Source of the DNA: Lithobates sylvaticus
Lineage: Eukaryota > Chordata > Amphibia > Anura > Ranidae
Assembly: GCA_028564925.1 (NCBI GenBank)
Contig: CM053032.1
Span: forward strand, 117,643,490 to 117,707,489
DNA: 64,000 nt
Direction: 5' to 3'
Shown: piece after piece, positions 45,130 to 55,610 of the stretch
How positions within the stretch are numbered: position 1 is the first letter of the stretch
Layout of the letters: each line of letters begins with the position of its first letter
Program-made: the position numbers and the translations under genes
Notes under the pieces: model-generated
What the model was told of the DNA's origin: nothing
Databases searched by the model: none
The model's input: only the letters and a program-made list of their open reading frames with translations

Positions 45130-47100
45130 CTAATACCTCACTAGTGAGTGGTAGCGTTCAAAACATTCACCAACGCAGAGACCAGGATTGTCAGGACAGC
45201 GTGGACAATAATAACGGGTGTCACGCCTACATCCGCGCTTGGTACAGACACAACATCTTTTTTGGGGGGCTCGTTGGGTAGGGGTACTCGGGAGGACATA
45301 AGGATAATGCCTCTCATACAGCCGGCTAACTGCATTTGGTTCGGAATGGTGAGGTGCAGAACCGTCTGGAAACAGAAGGTCTGTGAGAACCTCTTCCTGG
45401 AATTCAAGGAAGGGTAACCTCCCGCCTGAAGCTCCGTATAGCACATGAGCATTCAGAAAAGCCAATTGGAACAAATAAATAGACACTTTTTTGTACCAGC
45501 GTCTAGCCTTACGGACAACTAGGTACGGTGCCAACAACTGGTCGTTGAGGTCCACCCCTCCCATATTAAGGTTATACTCGTGGACACAGAGGGGTTTCGT
45601 CACAACACCAGCCGCCGTACGAATTTGGACTGTCGTGTCTGCATGAAGGGAGGTAAGAACGAAAACATTCCTATTATCCCTCCACTTCATAGCGAGCAAG
45701 TTATTACACTTCAAGCAGGCTCTCTCCCCCAGCCTAAGAGGGGAATCTACAAGCCGCTGGGGAAAGCCCCGGCGATTAGGTCGCACGGTGCCACATGCTC
45801 CAATCTGATGATCAAACAAGTGACTAAACAGTGGCACGCTCGTGTAATAATTGTCCACGTACAAGTGGTACCCCTTTCCGAATAAGGGTGACACCAAGTT
45901 CCACACTATCTTGCCAGCGCTCCCTATGTAATCTGGACAGTTCACCGGCTCTACGTGACTATCTTTTCCCTCATAAACCGAAAAGCTCCACGTATAGCCT
46001 GTTGCCCTGTCACAGAGCTTGTAGAGCTTGACCCCGTATCTGGCACGCTTGCTGGGAAGGAACTGTTTGAAAGACAAGCGGCCAGAAAACTTAATCAGGG
46101 ACTCGTCAACGCAGACAACTTGATTGGGACTAAACAAGGCTGCAAAACGTTGGTTGAAGTGGTTTATGAGGGGCCGAATTTTGTAGAGCCGATCAAATTC
46201 AGGGTCTCCACGAGGACGACAGAGTTCATTGTCACTGAAGTGCATGAACCGCAAGATCTGTTCATATCGTGCCCTGGACATGGAGCGAGAGAACACGGGC
46301 ATATGGTGGAGCACGAGGGTGGACCAATAAGACCTCAGTGTCGGGAATTTATGCATGCCCATGTTGAGGGAAAGGCCCAGAAAGGACTTAAATTCGGAAA
46401 CCGTAATTGGTTTCCAATCTCTGGCAAGGGAAGGCACTTGGGGATTAGCGGCGATGTATTGACCAGCGTATATATTACTTTGGTCCACAATAGATCTATA
46501 GAGATCTTCCGTGAAAAACAGCGATAAAAAATCGGATGGCTTAAAATCAGCTGTTTCCACCTGAATACCGGGTTGGCCAGTGAATGGGGGAAGTACGGGT
46601 CCTGCAGAAGTGGTGGGCACCCAATCAGGATTGGCGAATTCTGCAGGAAGGACACTATGTGATCGACGGGCCTGCCTTTGTCTTCTTCTTGGTGGCAGCG
46701 GGACACTACTTGTGCTTGCCACCTCGCCAGCTTGAACTGCACTTATGGGACTCGCCACGTCACCAAGTGTTACTGCAGTGCTGGTTTGACTACGTCCAGG
46801 GTGTACTAGGCCGCTGGTGCTTGCCAGTTCACCAGAAGGAATAGCGGCGCTAGTACTTCTCTGCTCCATACGAGAGACCTGCGGTTCCTGCACCTCAACA
46901 ACAGCAGAAGATCGGGATCGGGTACGCCTGACCTTAGCAGGGACCTCATCTCCGTCGCCAGAGCTATCTGTCATGGAGCCGCTGTCGTCTACTGGGTCGT
47001 ATTCTGAGCCTGATTCTGACAGATGAGTGACCTCCTCTTCACTATCTGACATACTCAGAAACAAGTAGGCCTGTTCACTAGTGTACTTGCGATTTGCCAT
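45130..47100 (-). CDS. piggyBac transposase, uninterrupted
   Basis: The open frame has 669 codons from an upstream ATG at 47139; I prefer the Met at 47100 (MANRKYTSEQAYLFLSMSDS), giving 656 aa, since the first 13 residues look like leader. Residues 1-180 are acidic and Ser-rich. The DDE core starts near residue 185. Catalytic Asp candidates sit in VVCVDESLIKFSG (D332), YHLYVDNYYTS (D416) and NMGGVDLNDQLLAPY (D517), the family's DDD triad. The C-terminus has a cysteine-rich PHD/RING-like finger (CCVCTKRGC, YYCPRC, CVGECFERYH) that binds the end repeats. No stops or frameshifts are seen. The length is usual for PGBD4-like proteins. The enzyme cuts out DNA at TTAA without leaving a scar. Whether it is active cannot be read from sequence. 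Confidence 0.96.
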   Translation of the reverse strand: MANRKYTSEQAYLFLSMSDSEEEVTHLSESGSEYDPVDDSGSMTDSSGDGDEVPAKVRRTRSRSSAVVEVQEPQVSRMEQRSTSAAIPSGELASTSGLVHPGRSQTSTAVTLGDVASPISAVQAGEVASTSSVPLPPRRRQRQARRSHSVLPAEFANPDWVPTTSAGPVLPPFTGQPGIQVETADFKPSDFLSLFFTEDLYRSIVDQSNIYAGQYIAANPQVPSLARDWKPITVSEFKSFLGLSLNMGMHKFPTLRSYWSTLVLHHMPVFSRSMSRARYEQILRFMHFSDNELCRPRGDPEFDRLYKIRPLINHFNQRFAALFSPNQVVCVDESLIKFSGRLSFKQFLPSKRARYGVKLYKLCDRATGYTWSFSVYEGKDSHVEPVNCPDYIGSAGKIVWNLVSPLFGKGYHLYVDNYYTSVPLFSHLFDHQIGACGTVRPNRRGFPQRLVDSPLRLGERACLKCNNLLAMKWRDNRNVFVLTSLHADTTVQIRTAAGVVTKPLCVHEYNLNMGGVDLNDQLLAPYLVVRKARRWYKKVSIYLFQLAFLNAHVLYGASGGRLPFLEFQEEVLTDLLFPDGSAPHHSEPNAVSRLYERHYPYVLPSTPTQRAPQKRCCVCTKRGCRRDTRYYCPRCPDNPGLCVGECFERYHSLVRY

Positions 47101-47570
47101 TTTGGGCTCTAAATTTAGTAGTACACTAGTGAGATTCACAGGAAAAAAAGCTCCTAGGCTGCTGGCGAATGAATCAAAACGCTACCAAAAAAACTGTTAG
47201 CGATCGCAGGGATCAGGCCTGACTCTGCGAACACTGCAGTTATGTGTGCTTAGTGTTTTGTAAGTGACAGTGATCGATCGATACTGCACTGGGTGGGCTG
47301 GGCTGGGCTGGGCTGGGCGGAGGGGGAAAACGCAGGTGCTAGCAGGTATCTGGGCTGATCCCGCTAACAATGCGTTCTTTGGAACCCTAAACTGCTGGGA
47401 CGCTAGTATAGATCTGATCAGATCAGATATTGATCTGTTCAGATACTATACCACTAAGGGAGGTGTATGCTTTGCGCGTGGGTGTTTGCGGTGCTGGCAC
47501 TAACCTGGGGCGACGCAGACCTTATTTGACCCTAAAACCTAATTGATATCACCCGCCGGGCGATCAGGGG
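47101..47570 (-). promoter_or_regulatory. Region upstream of the piggyBac transposase (unassigned promoter)
   Basis: Between the transposase start and the degenerate repeats. It contains a run of GGGCT units (about 47290-47322) and palindromic ATCGATCGAT. No convincing TATA box was found, so promoter content is assumed from position only. Confidence 0.3.
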
Positions 47571-48110
47571 GTTAAACCGTTATTGGGTAATAAATGGCGG
47601 GTGCCCTGACAGTATAAAAAACAAACTATCTAACCAGCGTCACCCATAACAGTAATACAGTGATCACTGGTGAAAGGGTTAACTAGGGGCAATCAGGGGG
47701 TTAAAACCTTTATTAGGTAATATATGGGGGTACCTGACGATATATAAAAACCTGACGGGGAACCTAAATAACTAAATAACTAACTGGCTAACCAGCGTCA
47801 CCAGTGACACTTATACTGTGATCACTGGTGAAAGAGTTAACTGTAGGGGCAATCAAGGGGTTAAAACCTTTATTTAGGTTGTAATATGGGGGTACCTGAC
47901 CTATAAACCTATTTATAATCCTATATAAACCTGGCGGTTACCTAAAAAAAAAACTGGCTACCTAGCGACACCAGTGACACTAATAGAGCGATCAGAAAAA
48001 CGATCGCTTAGTGACACTGGCAAAAGGGGGTGAAAGGGTTACCTAGGGGGCAATCAAGGGGTTATACCTTTATTGGGGGGGGGGGGGGTAGGGGGCTACC
48101 TTAGACCTAA
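47571..48110. repeat. Degenerate direct repeats of about 165-195 bp in the piggyBac
   Basis: The phrase GGGCAATCA(A/G)GGGGTTA with CCTTTATT after it recurs at about 47687, 47852 and 48048; a fourth, weaker copy lies near 47565. Each is preceded by CCAGCGTCACC-like and GTGATCACTGGTGAAAG phrases. The copies differ a lot, so the array is old or was formed by stepwise growth. Confidence 0.8.
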
Positions 48111-48550
48111 AGGGGCCTAAAACTAACTGCCCTGACAGTTATTACAGTCACACTGACACTAAATGCAGTGATCAGTAAATAAATGATCACTGCAATCAGT
48201 GACACTGTGACTGGGGGGGCAGGGGGTGATCTGGGGGGTGATCTGGGGGTGACAGGGGGGTGGATTGTGTGCCTATGTGTGACTGGTGTCAGTGTAGTGT
48301 TGTGCACTTACTTCTGCGTCTTCTCCGCTCGGCGTCCCGGTCAGAAAGACCGACACGAGGAGCGTGACGTCACTTCCCCTTGCCTGTGTTTACAATTACA
48401 CAGGCAAGGGAGAATGTGATTCGCCAGGAGCGATCGCGAGGGGGTGGCCAGAAACCACTGGCCGTCCCCTCTTCCCGCATTGCTCCTGACACTATCCCGA
48501 CCGTCCCCGCCGGCGGAGGGGGGTCCGATCGGACCCCCCAACCGCCTGAA

Positions 48551-48594
48551 GAATGGCACGTACAGGTACGTCCTTTTGCCTGTACGTGCCATTC
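48551..48594. repeat. Perfect subterminal hairpin of the piggyBac
   Basis: 16-bp arms GAATGGCACGTACAGG (48551-48566) and CCTGTACGTGCCATTC (48579-48594) with a 12-base loop, 37 bp inside the right end. It is well placed to be a subterminal transposase binding site; that role is inferred. Confidence 0.85.
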
Positions 48595-49879
48595 TGTTGA
48601 CGTATATGTACATGGGGCGGTCGGGAAGTGGTTAATGGGATAATAATGAAGCTGCTTTGCTGGTTATACTGATGGAGTTATTACACACAAATTTTCAAAG
48701 GCTTTTATTTTTTTATTTTTTTATAGGGATATCAAGAATAATATTATTATTCTTGTTATTTTTTATTTTTTTTGGTGCAAGTTACCACAACACTATTATC
48801 CCGTAGTTTTTAAGATCAAATATACAACTATGTTGGTGTCCCTTGTTAATTTTACATTGTATTTTTTTAAATGAAACTGCCTACTCCCAAACTTTCATTT
48901 GAAGTAAAACACATAGCCAAGTATTATTCTCCACATTTTTTTTATTGTGCATTAAAAAAGGAAAACAAATAAAATTAGATATGCTATCTGCCAATAGAAC
49001 CTAACCAAAAAGTGCATTCTATGCATCCAAAAATATAGAAAATATACCAAATCAAATCATTATTCAACCAAAAAATTTAATAAAAACCTCTATGCATGTG
49101 TCCTGCTTCTTAATATAGGGGTCAACAATGCCATGAGTTGGTGAATGCAGGGGGTCCGTCATCCGGAGATAATTCCGAAAATCATCTGGATTATTCTCCT
49201 GATTATTCTCCCGCAGCAAAGGCATATGACATAATTTGTCATGATTAATAAAGCAACCAATTTTTGGTCCAAGAAATCCTCCTTCTCCTGTTCCTGGACA
49301 GGACTTGGGTTAAAGCAATAACTCCAAGACCAATAATAAATAACACCTTATCTCCTCCGATTCCGCAACATGTCTGGTTGACGAACGGTCGTTCAGAAAC
49401 AAACTGAAAAGCGTGAAATGAAAAGCACAAAATGACAAAATGAAAAGCGCGAATCAACACTCACCAAACTTCTACTAACACAAAATTAGCAGAAGGAGCC
49501 CAAAGCGTGGCGCTAAAGAGCTTAAAAAACACGTAATACGTCACTACTTTCGTGTTTGTTGGCCGACAATTGTGTGCAGTTTGTATGCAAGACAAGTTTG
49601 GGGCTAACGCCTTTGGACAAAAGTCTGAGGTTTTGTCTGCAGAAAATCCGATCGTGTGTACGAGGCTTTAGTCTCTCTACCTTCCTCACACGCTCATAGC
49701 TGGCCACCACAAATCAATAAGTAGCTGGAAGCTACTGAAGCTGAAGCAATCAATAGATCCAGTAGGGAGATGGTCCCATGGAAATCATAAATTAAACATC
49801 AAGAAGTTATAACGGTCATTAATTTCAATGAAGGAAATGTCACAATAGCCAGTATACTGATCACTGCCAAGCAACTGCC

Positions 49880-50160
49880 CAAAGGGTCATCTAAGATGAG
49901 ATTGGTGGAGGAAAATATCCATTCTGACTGGTTTCACTGATTCTCCCGGCTGCATCAGAAGTATGGCTGTAATCTATCCCTTTCGGCTCTTAAAAAGCCA
50001 TGTAAATGGGCAGTGAAACCTCTTGTCACTCAATTCATGAAAACATGCCTGAAAATTAGGCCACCCAGCAAGCCCAATGTCCCTTCTTGGGATTTATTGA
50101 CAGCCCACCTTTTCACCCGTCACAGTCGGTCTCATTATGGGACTTAATGCTTAAGGTGTG
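49880..50160 (+). mobile_element. DIRS-like recombinase scrap (fossil)
   Basis: A short translated stretch near 50020-50125 (QFMKTCLKIRPPSKPNVPSW) resembles the linker that precedes the tyrosine-recombinase core in DIRS-type elements. It is isolated, with no RT or repeats attached, broken, and probably old. Confidence 0.45.
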
Positions 50161-50189
50161 TATCTGAAACACAAGCTAATTTAACACTC

Positions 50190-50445
50190 CATCATTGGTG
50201 ATCAGTGGCAGGCTCAATTTGTACTAATGACCCCTCCCCCAACATCAGTGGTCAATGGCAGGCTTTTACCCCCCCCCCCCAGCAATAGCGATCAGTGGCA
50301 GGCCTCAGGCTGTAATAATAACCCCCTTCAGCATAATTGGTCATTGTAGGACGAGGCTGTATTAAAACCCCCGGCATCAGTGTTTAGTGGCAGGTTCAGG
50401 CTGTAATAGCCCCTGCTTGCATTAGTGGTCAATGCTGATATACAC
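50190..50445. repeat. Degenerate tandem repeat, about 50-bp unit
   Basis: Five imperfect units built on GCATCAGTGGTCAGTGGCAG followed by GCTCAGGCTGTAATAACCCC. The units differ in length because of C runs. Confidence 0.8.
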
Positions 50446-50814
50446 AGCCAGTTCTGGGCATTCTTGAACAGAAGTAGTAGTTCAATCTGCAATATACATT
50501 TATTGATAACATCAAGAGGAACTGGGAAAATGGGATTATTAAGGTGCCACACAAATTAATGCTGATATTTATAAAAAATATTTTATTTAGAATACAATTT
50601 GTAAAAATGTATATACAAGTTACACTCAAAACTGAGCAAACAAATATAAACGATTTTCACAACATGATAATACACAATAAATGCATATAAATAGAGCTAT
50701 ATAAATGCCTGTAGGCTCAACATGTTTCACAAACTGAATGAAATATGATGCATACTATATAGTATAGTATACTATATAGTTGAGGCATTGGTAAAACTCA
50801 TCAGGGCTAGTGTG

Positions 50815-51612
50815 ATGACCTAATCAGCTCCACCAATTCAAAGACAGTGACAGAAAATCAAAATTCACAAATATACCTGCGCACTATTGACCAATGATGA
50901 GAGACCAATGCCATAATGCAGTGATGCACTCTGCAGTGTAGTTGAGCATCATGGGAAATGTAGTTCCAAAACATCTGGGGTGCCAAGGTTCGCCATCACT
51001 GCCATAATGGGTCAAACAAGAACTACGTGGTATTAAGAGTATAAAGAAAATAAATGAGTCTAACAACAAACAATGGTGTTTTCCAATAAGAACAGCAATG
51101 GCAAAGAAAGATAAGAGGGGAGGGGGATATATGATGATTCCATATATCACTGATTAGAAAAAAGAGGAAGGAAACTCCTATAAGTAGACATATTGGCCCA
51201 CAACCTGGTTTTGATTTATCCAAGGTCTATTTCTTTGATTATATTCCTCCCCATGAAAGAGGGGGAAACATTGATAAAAAAAACTATTACAAAGTGAGGC
51301 CAGATGGATTTATCAACTATCCGCTACAAAATATCTTTAATGAAGCCATTAGCTTCAAGACATTCTTATAAAATTTGTTCTGTTTTTGACTATCCCCTCC
51401 CTCTTATTATCTTTCTTTGCCATTGCTGTTCTTATTGGTAAACACTATTGTTTGGTGTTAGACTCATTTATTTTCTTTATATTCATAATACAATGTAGTT
51501 CTTGTTTGACCCATTATGGCATTGGTCTCTCATCGATGATCAATGGTGTGCAGGTATATTTGTGAATTTTGATTCTCTGTCACTGTCTTTGAATTGGTGG
51601 AGCTGATTGGGG
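50815..51612. mobile_element. Fold-back element D
   Basis: Arms pair from AGCTCCACCAATTCAAAGACAG at the left with its inverse ending at about 51612. Inner parts include CCATTGCTGTTCTTATTGG and TCATTTATTTTCTTTAT. The centre is near 51260. The left arm carries an 83-bp hAT MITE that the right arm lacks. No coding capacity. Flanking bases at the left are AGTGTGATGACC and at the right GGGGGTAGTGTCC, with no clear target duplication. Confidence 0.85.
50919..51001. mobile_element. 83-bp hAT MITE (Charlie-like ends)
   Basis: Exact 8-bp duplication CCATAATG (50911-50918 and 51002-51009). Ends are CAGTGATG and CATCACTG. Read from the right end, it starts CAGTGATGGCGAACCTTGGC, a form seen in Charlie-type hAT MITEs of vertebrates. 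The other arm of element D keeps the unoccupied site near 51515, which confirms the boundaries. Confidence 0.95.
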
Positions 51613-52317
51613 GTAGTGTCCTGTCCGCTTATCGGGGATCGTACGGATGCAGGGGGTGTCCCCCTGGTGGGAGGGTCCTCGTTGTTTCACGTAGGCCTTG
51701 CCCCACCTATTGGGCACCATATCTCCCTTGCCTTAGTTCCCTTTTTTTTTAATCCCCTTCCCCTCTAGTTCCGGTTGTTTTGGGGACTTCCCCGGCCCCC
51801 TGTACGTTCATCTATTAGAGGAGTAGGGCCCCCTTTCATTGGGCTCTTGTTTTGAGATTTGGTCACCTTTTTGCCTGTTGGCCTAGGTCACCCCTGTGAT
51901 GCCTATCATTTTGTGTGTGGCGGTTTGGCCCTGCCTGCCATCGCCTCCAGGCCTTGGTGTTTACTTCTACTGTCTGGCTGGTCTGTTCCATGTTGGAGGG
52001 ACTTTCCAAGATGGTGCTATTGGACTAGGCACGCTTGCGTGTGACACGCAATGGTACTACTAGTGTCCACAATCGACCTGTGACCTCAGATGCCAGCTCA
52101 TTGCGTCAAGCATATTTATACAGAGCTGATGGTGGTAACACCACAGCGTCTGTATGGAGCAGATGATTGCTGTGGAGATTTGTTTGCCAGATTCCCTTGT
52201 AAGTTGTTTTCCTGTTCAGGCTGAATTTGGACTTGGGTCTTTTTTTGTTTAATTGTATTTATTATACCAATTGGATTTCTCTGCTTTTCAGATGGGGCTC
52301 TATCCATCCCCTCAGCC
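51613..52317. other. Unassigned sequence, mixed composition
   Basis: C- and T-rich, with a 61-codon frame that has no recognisable content. No element ends or tandem structure supported. Confidence 0.5.
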
Positions 52318-52320
52318 TTA

Positions 52321-52746
52321 AGCCCCATACACACGGTAGGATTTTCCGATGGATTCTGTCCTATCCTACAATGTTGTCGGAAAATCAGACCGTGTGTAGG
52401 CACCATCGGACAGTTTCCATCAGATTGTCTGACGGACAAAGTCCTATCTCCTGCTGGATAGATTTTTGGACAACAAGGTCCGATCACACCAAATCCGATC
52501 GTGTGTATGGTAGTCCGACCGGACAAAGTGCTACGCATGCTCAGATCACATTACAAGACCAAAGCTATTGGCTACTAGCCTCTACGTAGTCCCGTCGTAG
52601 GCAACAAACGTCACCACGTTCAGAATGATCGGATTTTCCGACAACTTTGTCCGACCGTGTGTACGCAAAACCAACATCAGACAAAGTATGACGGACATGG
52701 TCTGACGGACCTGGTCCTCGGATAATCCGCGCATGTGTATGGGGCT
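52321..52746. mobile_element. MITE with AGCCCCATACACACGG ends, TTA target
   Basis: TTA flanks both sides (52318-52320 and 52747-52749). Ends AGCCCCATACACACGG and, inverted, AGCCCCATACACATGCG pair over 12-13 bp, and the interior has many copies of CGGACAAAG/TTTTCCGA in both directions. Related in style to the ends at 40801 and 49668. Non-coding, 426 bp. Confidence 0.85.
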
Positions 52747-52789
52747 TTAGAGTTCACTCTGGGATATCTCATTAGGAGATCTACATAGA

Positions 52790-53091
52790 GGGGGTTATTT
52801 ACAAAAGGCCAATCCACTTTGCACTACAAGTGCAAACTGCACTTGAAATTGCACTGAAAGTGCAGCCACTGTAAATCTGAGGGGTGAATCTGAAATAAGG
52901 GGAAGCTCTGCTGATTTTATTATCCAATCATGTGCAAGCTAAAATGCTGTTTTTTATTTTCCTTGCATGTCCCCCTGGGATCTACAGCGACTGCACTTCC
53001 AAGTGCACTTTCAGTGCAGTTTCAAGTTTACTTTGCACTTGTAGTTTGCACTTATAGCGCAAAGTGGATTTGCGTTTCGTAAATAACCCCC
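52790..53091. mobile_element. Fold-back MITE, second copy
   Basis: Ends GGGGGTTATTTACAAAAGGC and inverted ACGAAATAACCCCC-like sequence, with CAAATCCACTTTGC arms. The interior GGGGAAGCTCTGCTGATTTT and CAAGCTAAAATGCTGTTTTT phrases are also found at 36690-36954, so the two are one family. Confidence 0.85.
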
Positions 53092-54369
53092 GTTGTGTCT
53101 CCTCTTTAGAAGTGGAATTACAGCGTTTGTATTTTTATACAATTAGGGCTCATGCCCTGATGCTGTTTAAAGGTAATTTGTCTGTTTTTCTATTTATCTG
53201 TGTTACTCTCCCTTTTTCCTCTGCTCCCTTGTTTATGCTTCTCAAAGAGTCAGTTTCCTTTTGAGGGAATCACCCTTATTGCTGTATTATCATATCTATA
53301 TTGTAGGAGTAAATCTGTAGTGCTTTGGTGCTCACTAGGGATGAGCCGAACACCCCCGGGTTCGGTTCGCACCAGAACCTTCGAACCGACCGAAAGTTTG
53401 CGCGAATTTTCGAACCCTATACGTTATAATGGACGCGAACGTCCAATTTGCATGTTAATGTCATAAAACAGGTTTGGGGACCCGGGTCCTGCCCCAGGGG
53501 ACATATATCAATGCAAAAAGAACTTTTAAAAACTAACGTTTTTTCGGGAGCAGTCATTTTAATGATGCATAAAGTGAAAAAAAAAAAAGTGAAATTTTCC
53601 TTTAAATATGGTACCTGGGGGGTGTCTAAAGTATGCCTGTGAAGTGGCATGTGTTTCCCGTGTTTAGAACTGTCCTTGCACAAAATGACATTTGTAAAGG
53701 AAAAAAAGAAGCCATTTAAAACCACTTGCGGCTTTAATATCATGTCTTGTCCTGGCCGCCATATGGCTGAAAATCCTTGAGAAAAATGGCATGGCTACCC
53801 CATCCACCCCAGCCCCTTTGGGTCTTGTATGGATATTAAGGGGGACCCCGCACCCAAAATAAACCCTATACCTACAACCCTATATACTCTGAACAGCAGT
53901 ATATAGGTGGTGCAAACAAGACACGGACTGTAGGTTTGTTCTTAAGTAGAATCTGAACAGGTACATTATCAAGTGTAGCTCCATCCCAAAAAAATCTATT
54001 TTTAAGCTTTTTGGAGAACATAGGGAGGGGTTATCACCCCTGTAACATTTGCTGTCTTTGCACATCTGTTCAGAACATGTCACCTCACTTTCCGTCCCAA
54101 TGACAAATGTTTTTGGAAAAGTGGGGTTTGAATTGAAACAAGGATTGGTGATAAAGCATCAGTAGAGAGGAGATACCCTTTTCCCAAATTAAATCTAACA
54201 GGATAGAATTTCCCATCCTAGGGGTAGATTTCCTCTCACTTCCTGTTTTCTCTTTCCGTTTGCAAGTAGGAGTCGTTTGTAAGTTGAATGTTTCAAAGTA
54301 GGGGCCTGCCGTATATACTCTGCAGAAATTTGCCCTATTAGATGTTGGTGTAGCCACAAGACTGGTGGG

Positions 54370-55030
54370 CACAGGAATGGGCCCTGCTGTGAGTTAATAG
54401 ATCAAGATTTGTACTTGCAGGCACCTGTTGAACTGGGCAGAAAAATTGGGCCTTTGGTGGTGGTGGTGGTGGTGGTGGTGGACGGTGTTGCCACAAGACT
54501 GTAAGCCCTCACAGTTACTCTTGGTGGGCGCAGGAATGGGCCCTGCTGTGAGTTATTAGATCAAGATTTGTAATTGCATGCACCTGTTGAACAGGGCAGA
54601 AAAATTGGGCCTTTGGTGGTGGTGGTGGTGGTGATGGTGGTGGACGGTGTTGCCACAAGACTGTAAGCCCTCACAGTTACTCTTGGTGGGCGCAGGAATG
54701 GGCCCTGCTGTGAGTTATTAGATCAAGATTTGTAATTGCATGCACCTGTTGAACAGGGCAGAAAAATTGGGCCTTTGGTGGTGGTGGTGGTGGTGGACCG
54801 TGTTGCCACAAGACTGTAAGCCCTCACAGTTACTCTTGGTGGGCGCAGGAATGGGCCCTGCTGTGAGTTATTAGATCAAGATTTGTAATTGCATGCACCT
54901 GTTGAACAGGGCAGAAAAATTGGGCCTTTGGCGGTGGTGGTGGACGGTGTTGCCACAAGACTGTAGGCCCTCATAGTTACTCTTGGTGGGCGCAGGAATG
55001 GGCCCTGCTGTGAACTATTAGATCAAGATT
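54370..55030 (-). repeat. 147-bp tandem repeat of hAT-1, copy 2
   Basis: Same unit as 138-775 in reverse. The GGT run within the unit varies from about 3 to 8 triplets between units, so it is itself an unstable microsatellite. Confidence 0.9.
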
Positions 55031-55505
55031 TGTAATTACACGCCCCTGTTAAACAGGGGCTGAAAAATTGTGCCTTAGGCATTGGTGCTGGTGCCACAAC
55101 ACTGCAACCCCTCACAGATACTGTACTCTTAGCACAGCAATGAGACCTGTTGCAAAGCAGTGCCTAAAAATTGTAATTACACGCCCCAACAGGGGCTGAA
55201 AAATTGTGCCTTAGGCACTGGTGCCACAACACTGCAACCCCTCACAGATACTGTACTTGGAGCACAGCAGTCACACGTGTTGCGAAGCATTTTTTTAAAA
55301 AAATTGTAATTACATGCCCCTGTTAAACAGGGGCTGAAAAATTGTGCCTTAGGCATTGGTGCTGGTGCCACAACACTGCAACCCCTCACAGATACTGTAC
55401 TTGGAGCACAGCAGTCACACGTGTTGCGAAGCATTTTTTTAAAAAATTGTAAGTACACGCCCCTGTTATACAGGGGCTGAAAAATTGTGCCTTAGGCACT
55501 GGTGT
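55031..55505 (-). repeat. Second hAT-1 tandem repeat, about 115-145 bp unit
   Basis: Three to four units with AACAGGGGCTGAAAAATTGTG, GCCTTAGGCA(C/T)TGGTG and CAACCCCTCACAGATACTGT. Units differ by whether a GCTGGT triplet pair and the TTTTTTTAAAAAA tract are present. The start of copy 1 (bases 1-137) holds the edge of this array. Confidence 0.85.
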
Positions 55506-55610
55506 GGTGGCATGGATCATTGAGGAGGAGGAAGAGGATAGTCAGTGAACATAAGAGGACAGTCACTCAGCATCAGCATAGGCAGTCTTGAAGGGATGTG
55601 ACATTATAAA

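Larger units (their letters stand above)
41156..48631 (-). mobile_element. Complete piggyBac transposon
   Basis: The 7,476-bp element is flanked by TTAA (41152-41155 and 48632-48635). Ends start CCACTTCAGCCCCGGACC at the left and, inverted, CCACTTCCCGACCGCCCC at the right. It carries one transposase gene on the - strand, a large imperfect palindrome (about 41600-42655), a threefold 420-bp repeat, a GA microsatellite, degenerate direct repeats near the right side and a perfect hairpin at 48551-48594. Autonomous piggyBacs are often 2.5-6 kb, so this one is long because of added non-coding DNA. Confidence 0.94.
40801..49668. mobile_element. Non-autonomous DNA element with AAGCCTCGTACACACGATC ends, split by a piggyBac
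   Basis: The left end (40801) reads AAGCCTCGTACACACGATC; the right end (49668) is its inverted copy, followed by an ATTTTCT(G) stretch in both. TA flanks both sides (40799-40800, 49669-49670). Without the piggyBac, the element is about 1.4 kb (40801-41151 plus 48636-49668). Joining across the TTAA gives continuous AT-rich sequence. No transposase of its own was recognised. Its ends are akin to those at 52321 and 43641, which are flanked by TTA instead, so the superfamily is uncertain. Confidence 0.7.

Noticed and set aside
45580-46527. Open frames of 101 and 190 codons on the + strand
   Set aside because: Antisense shadows of the piggyBac transposase.
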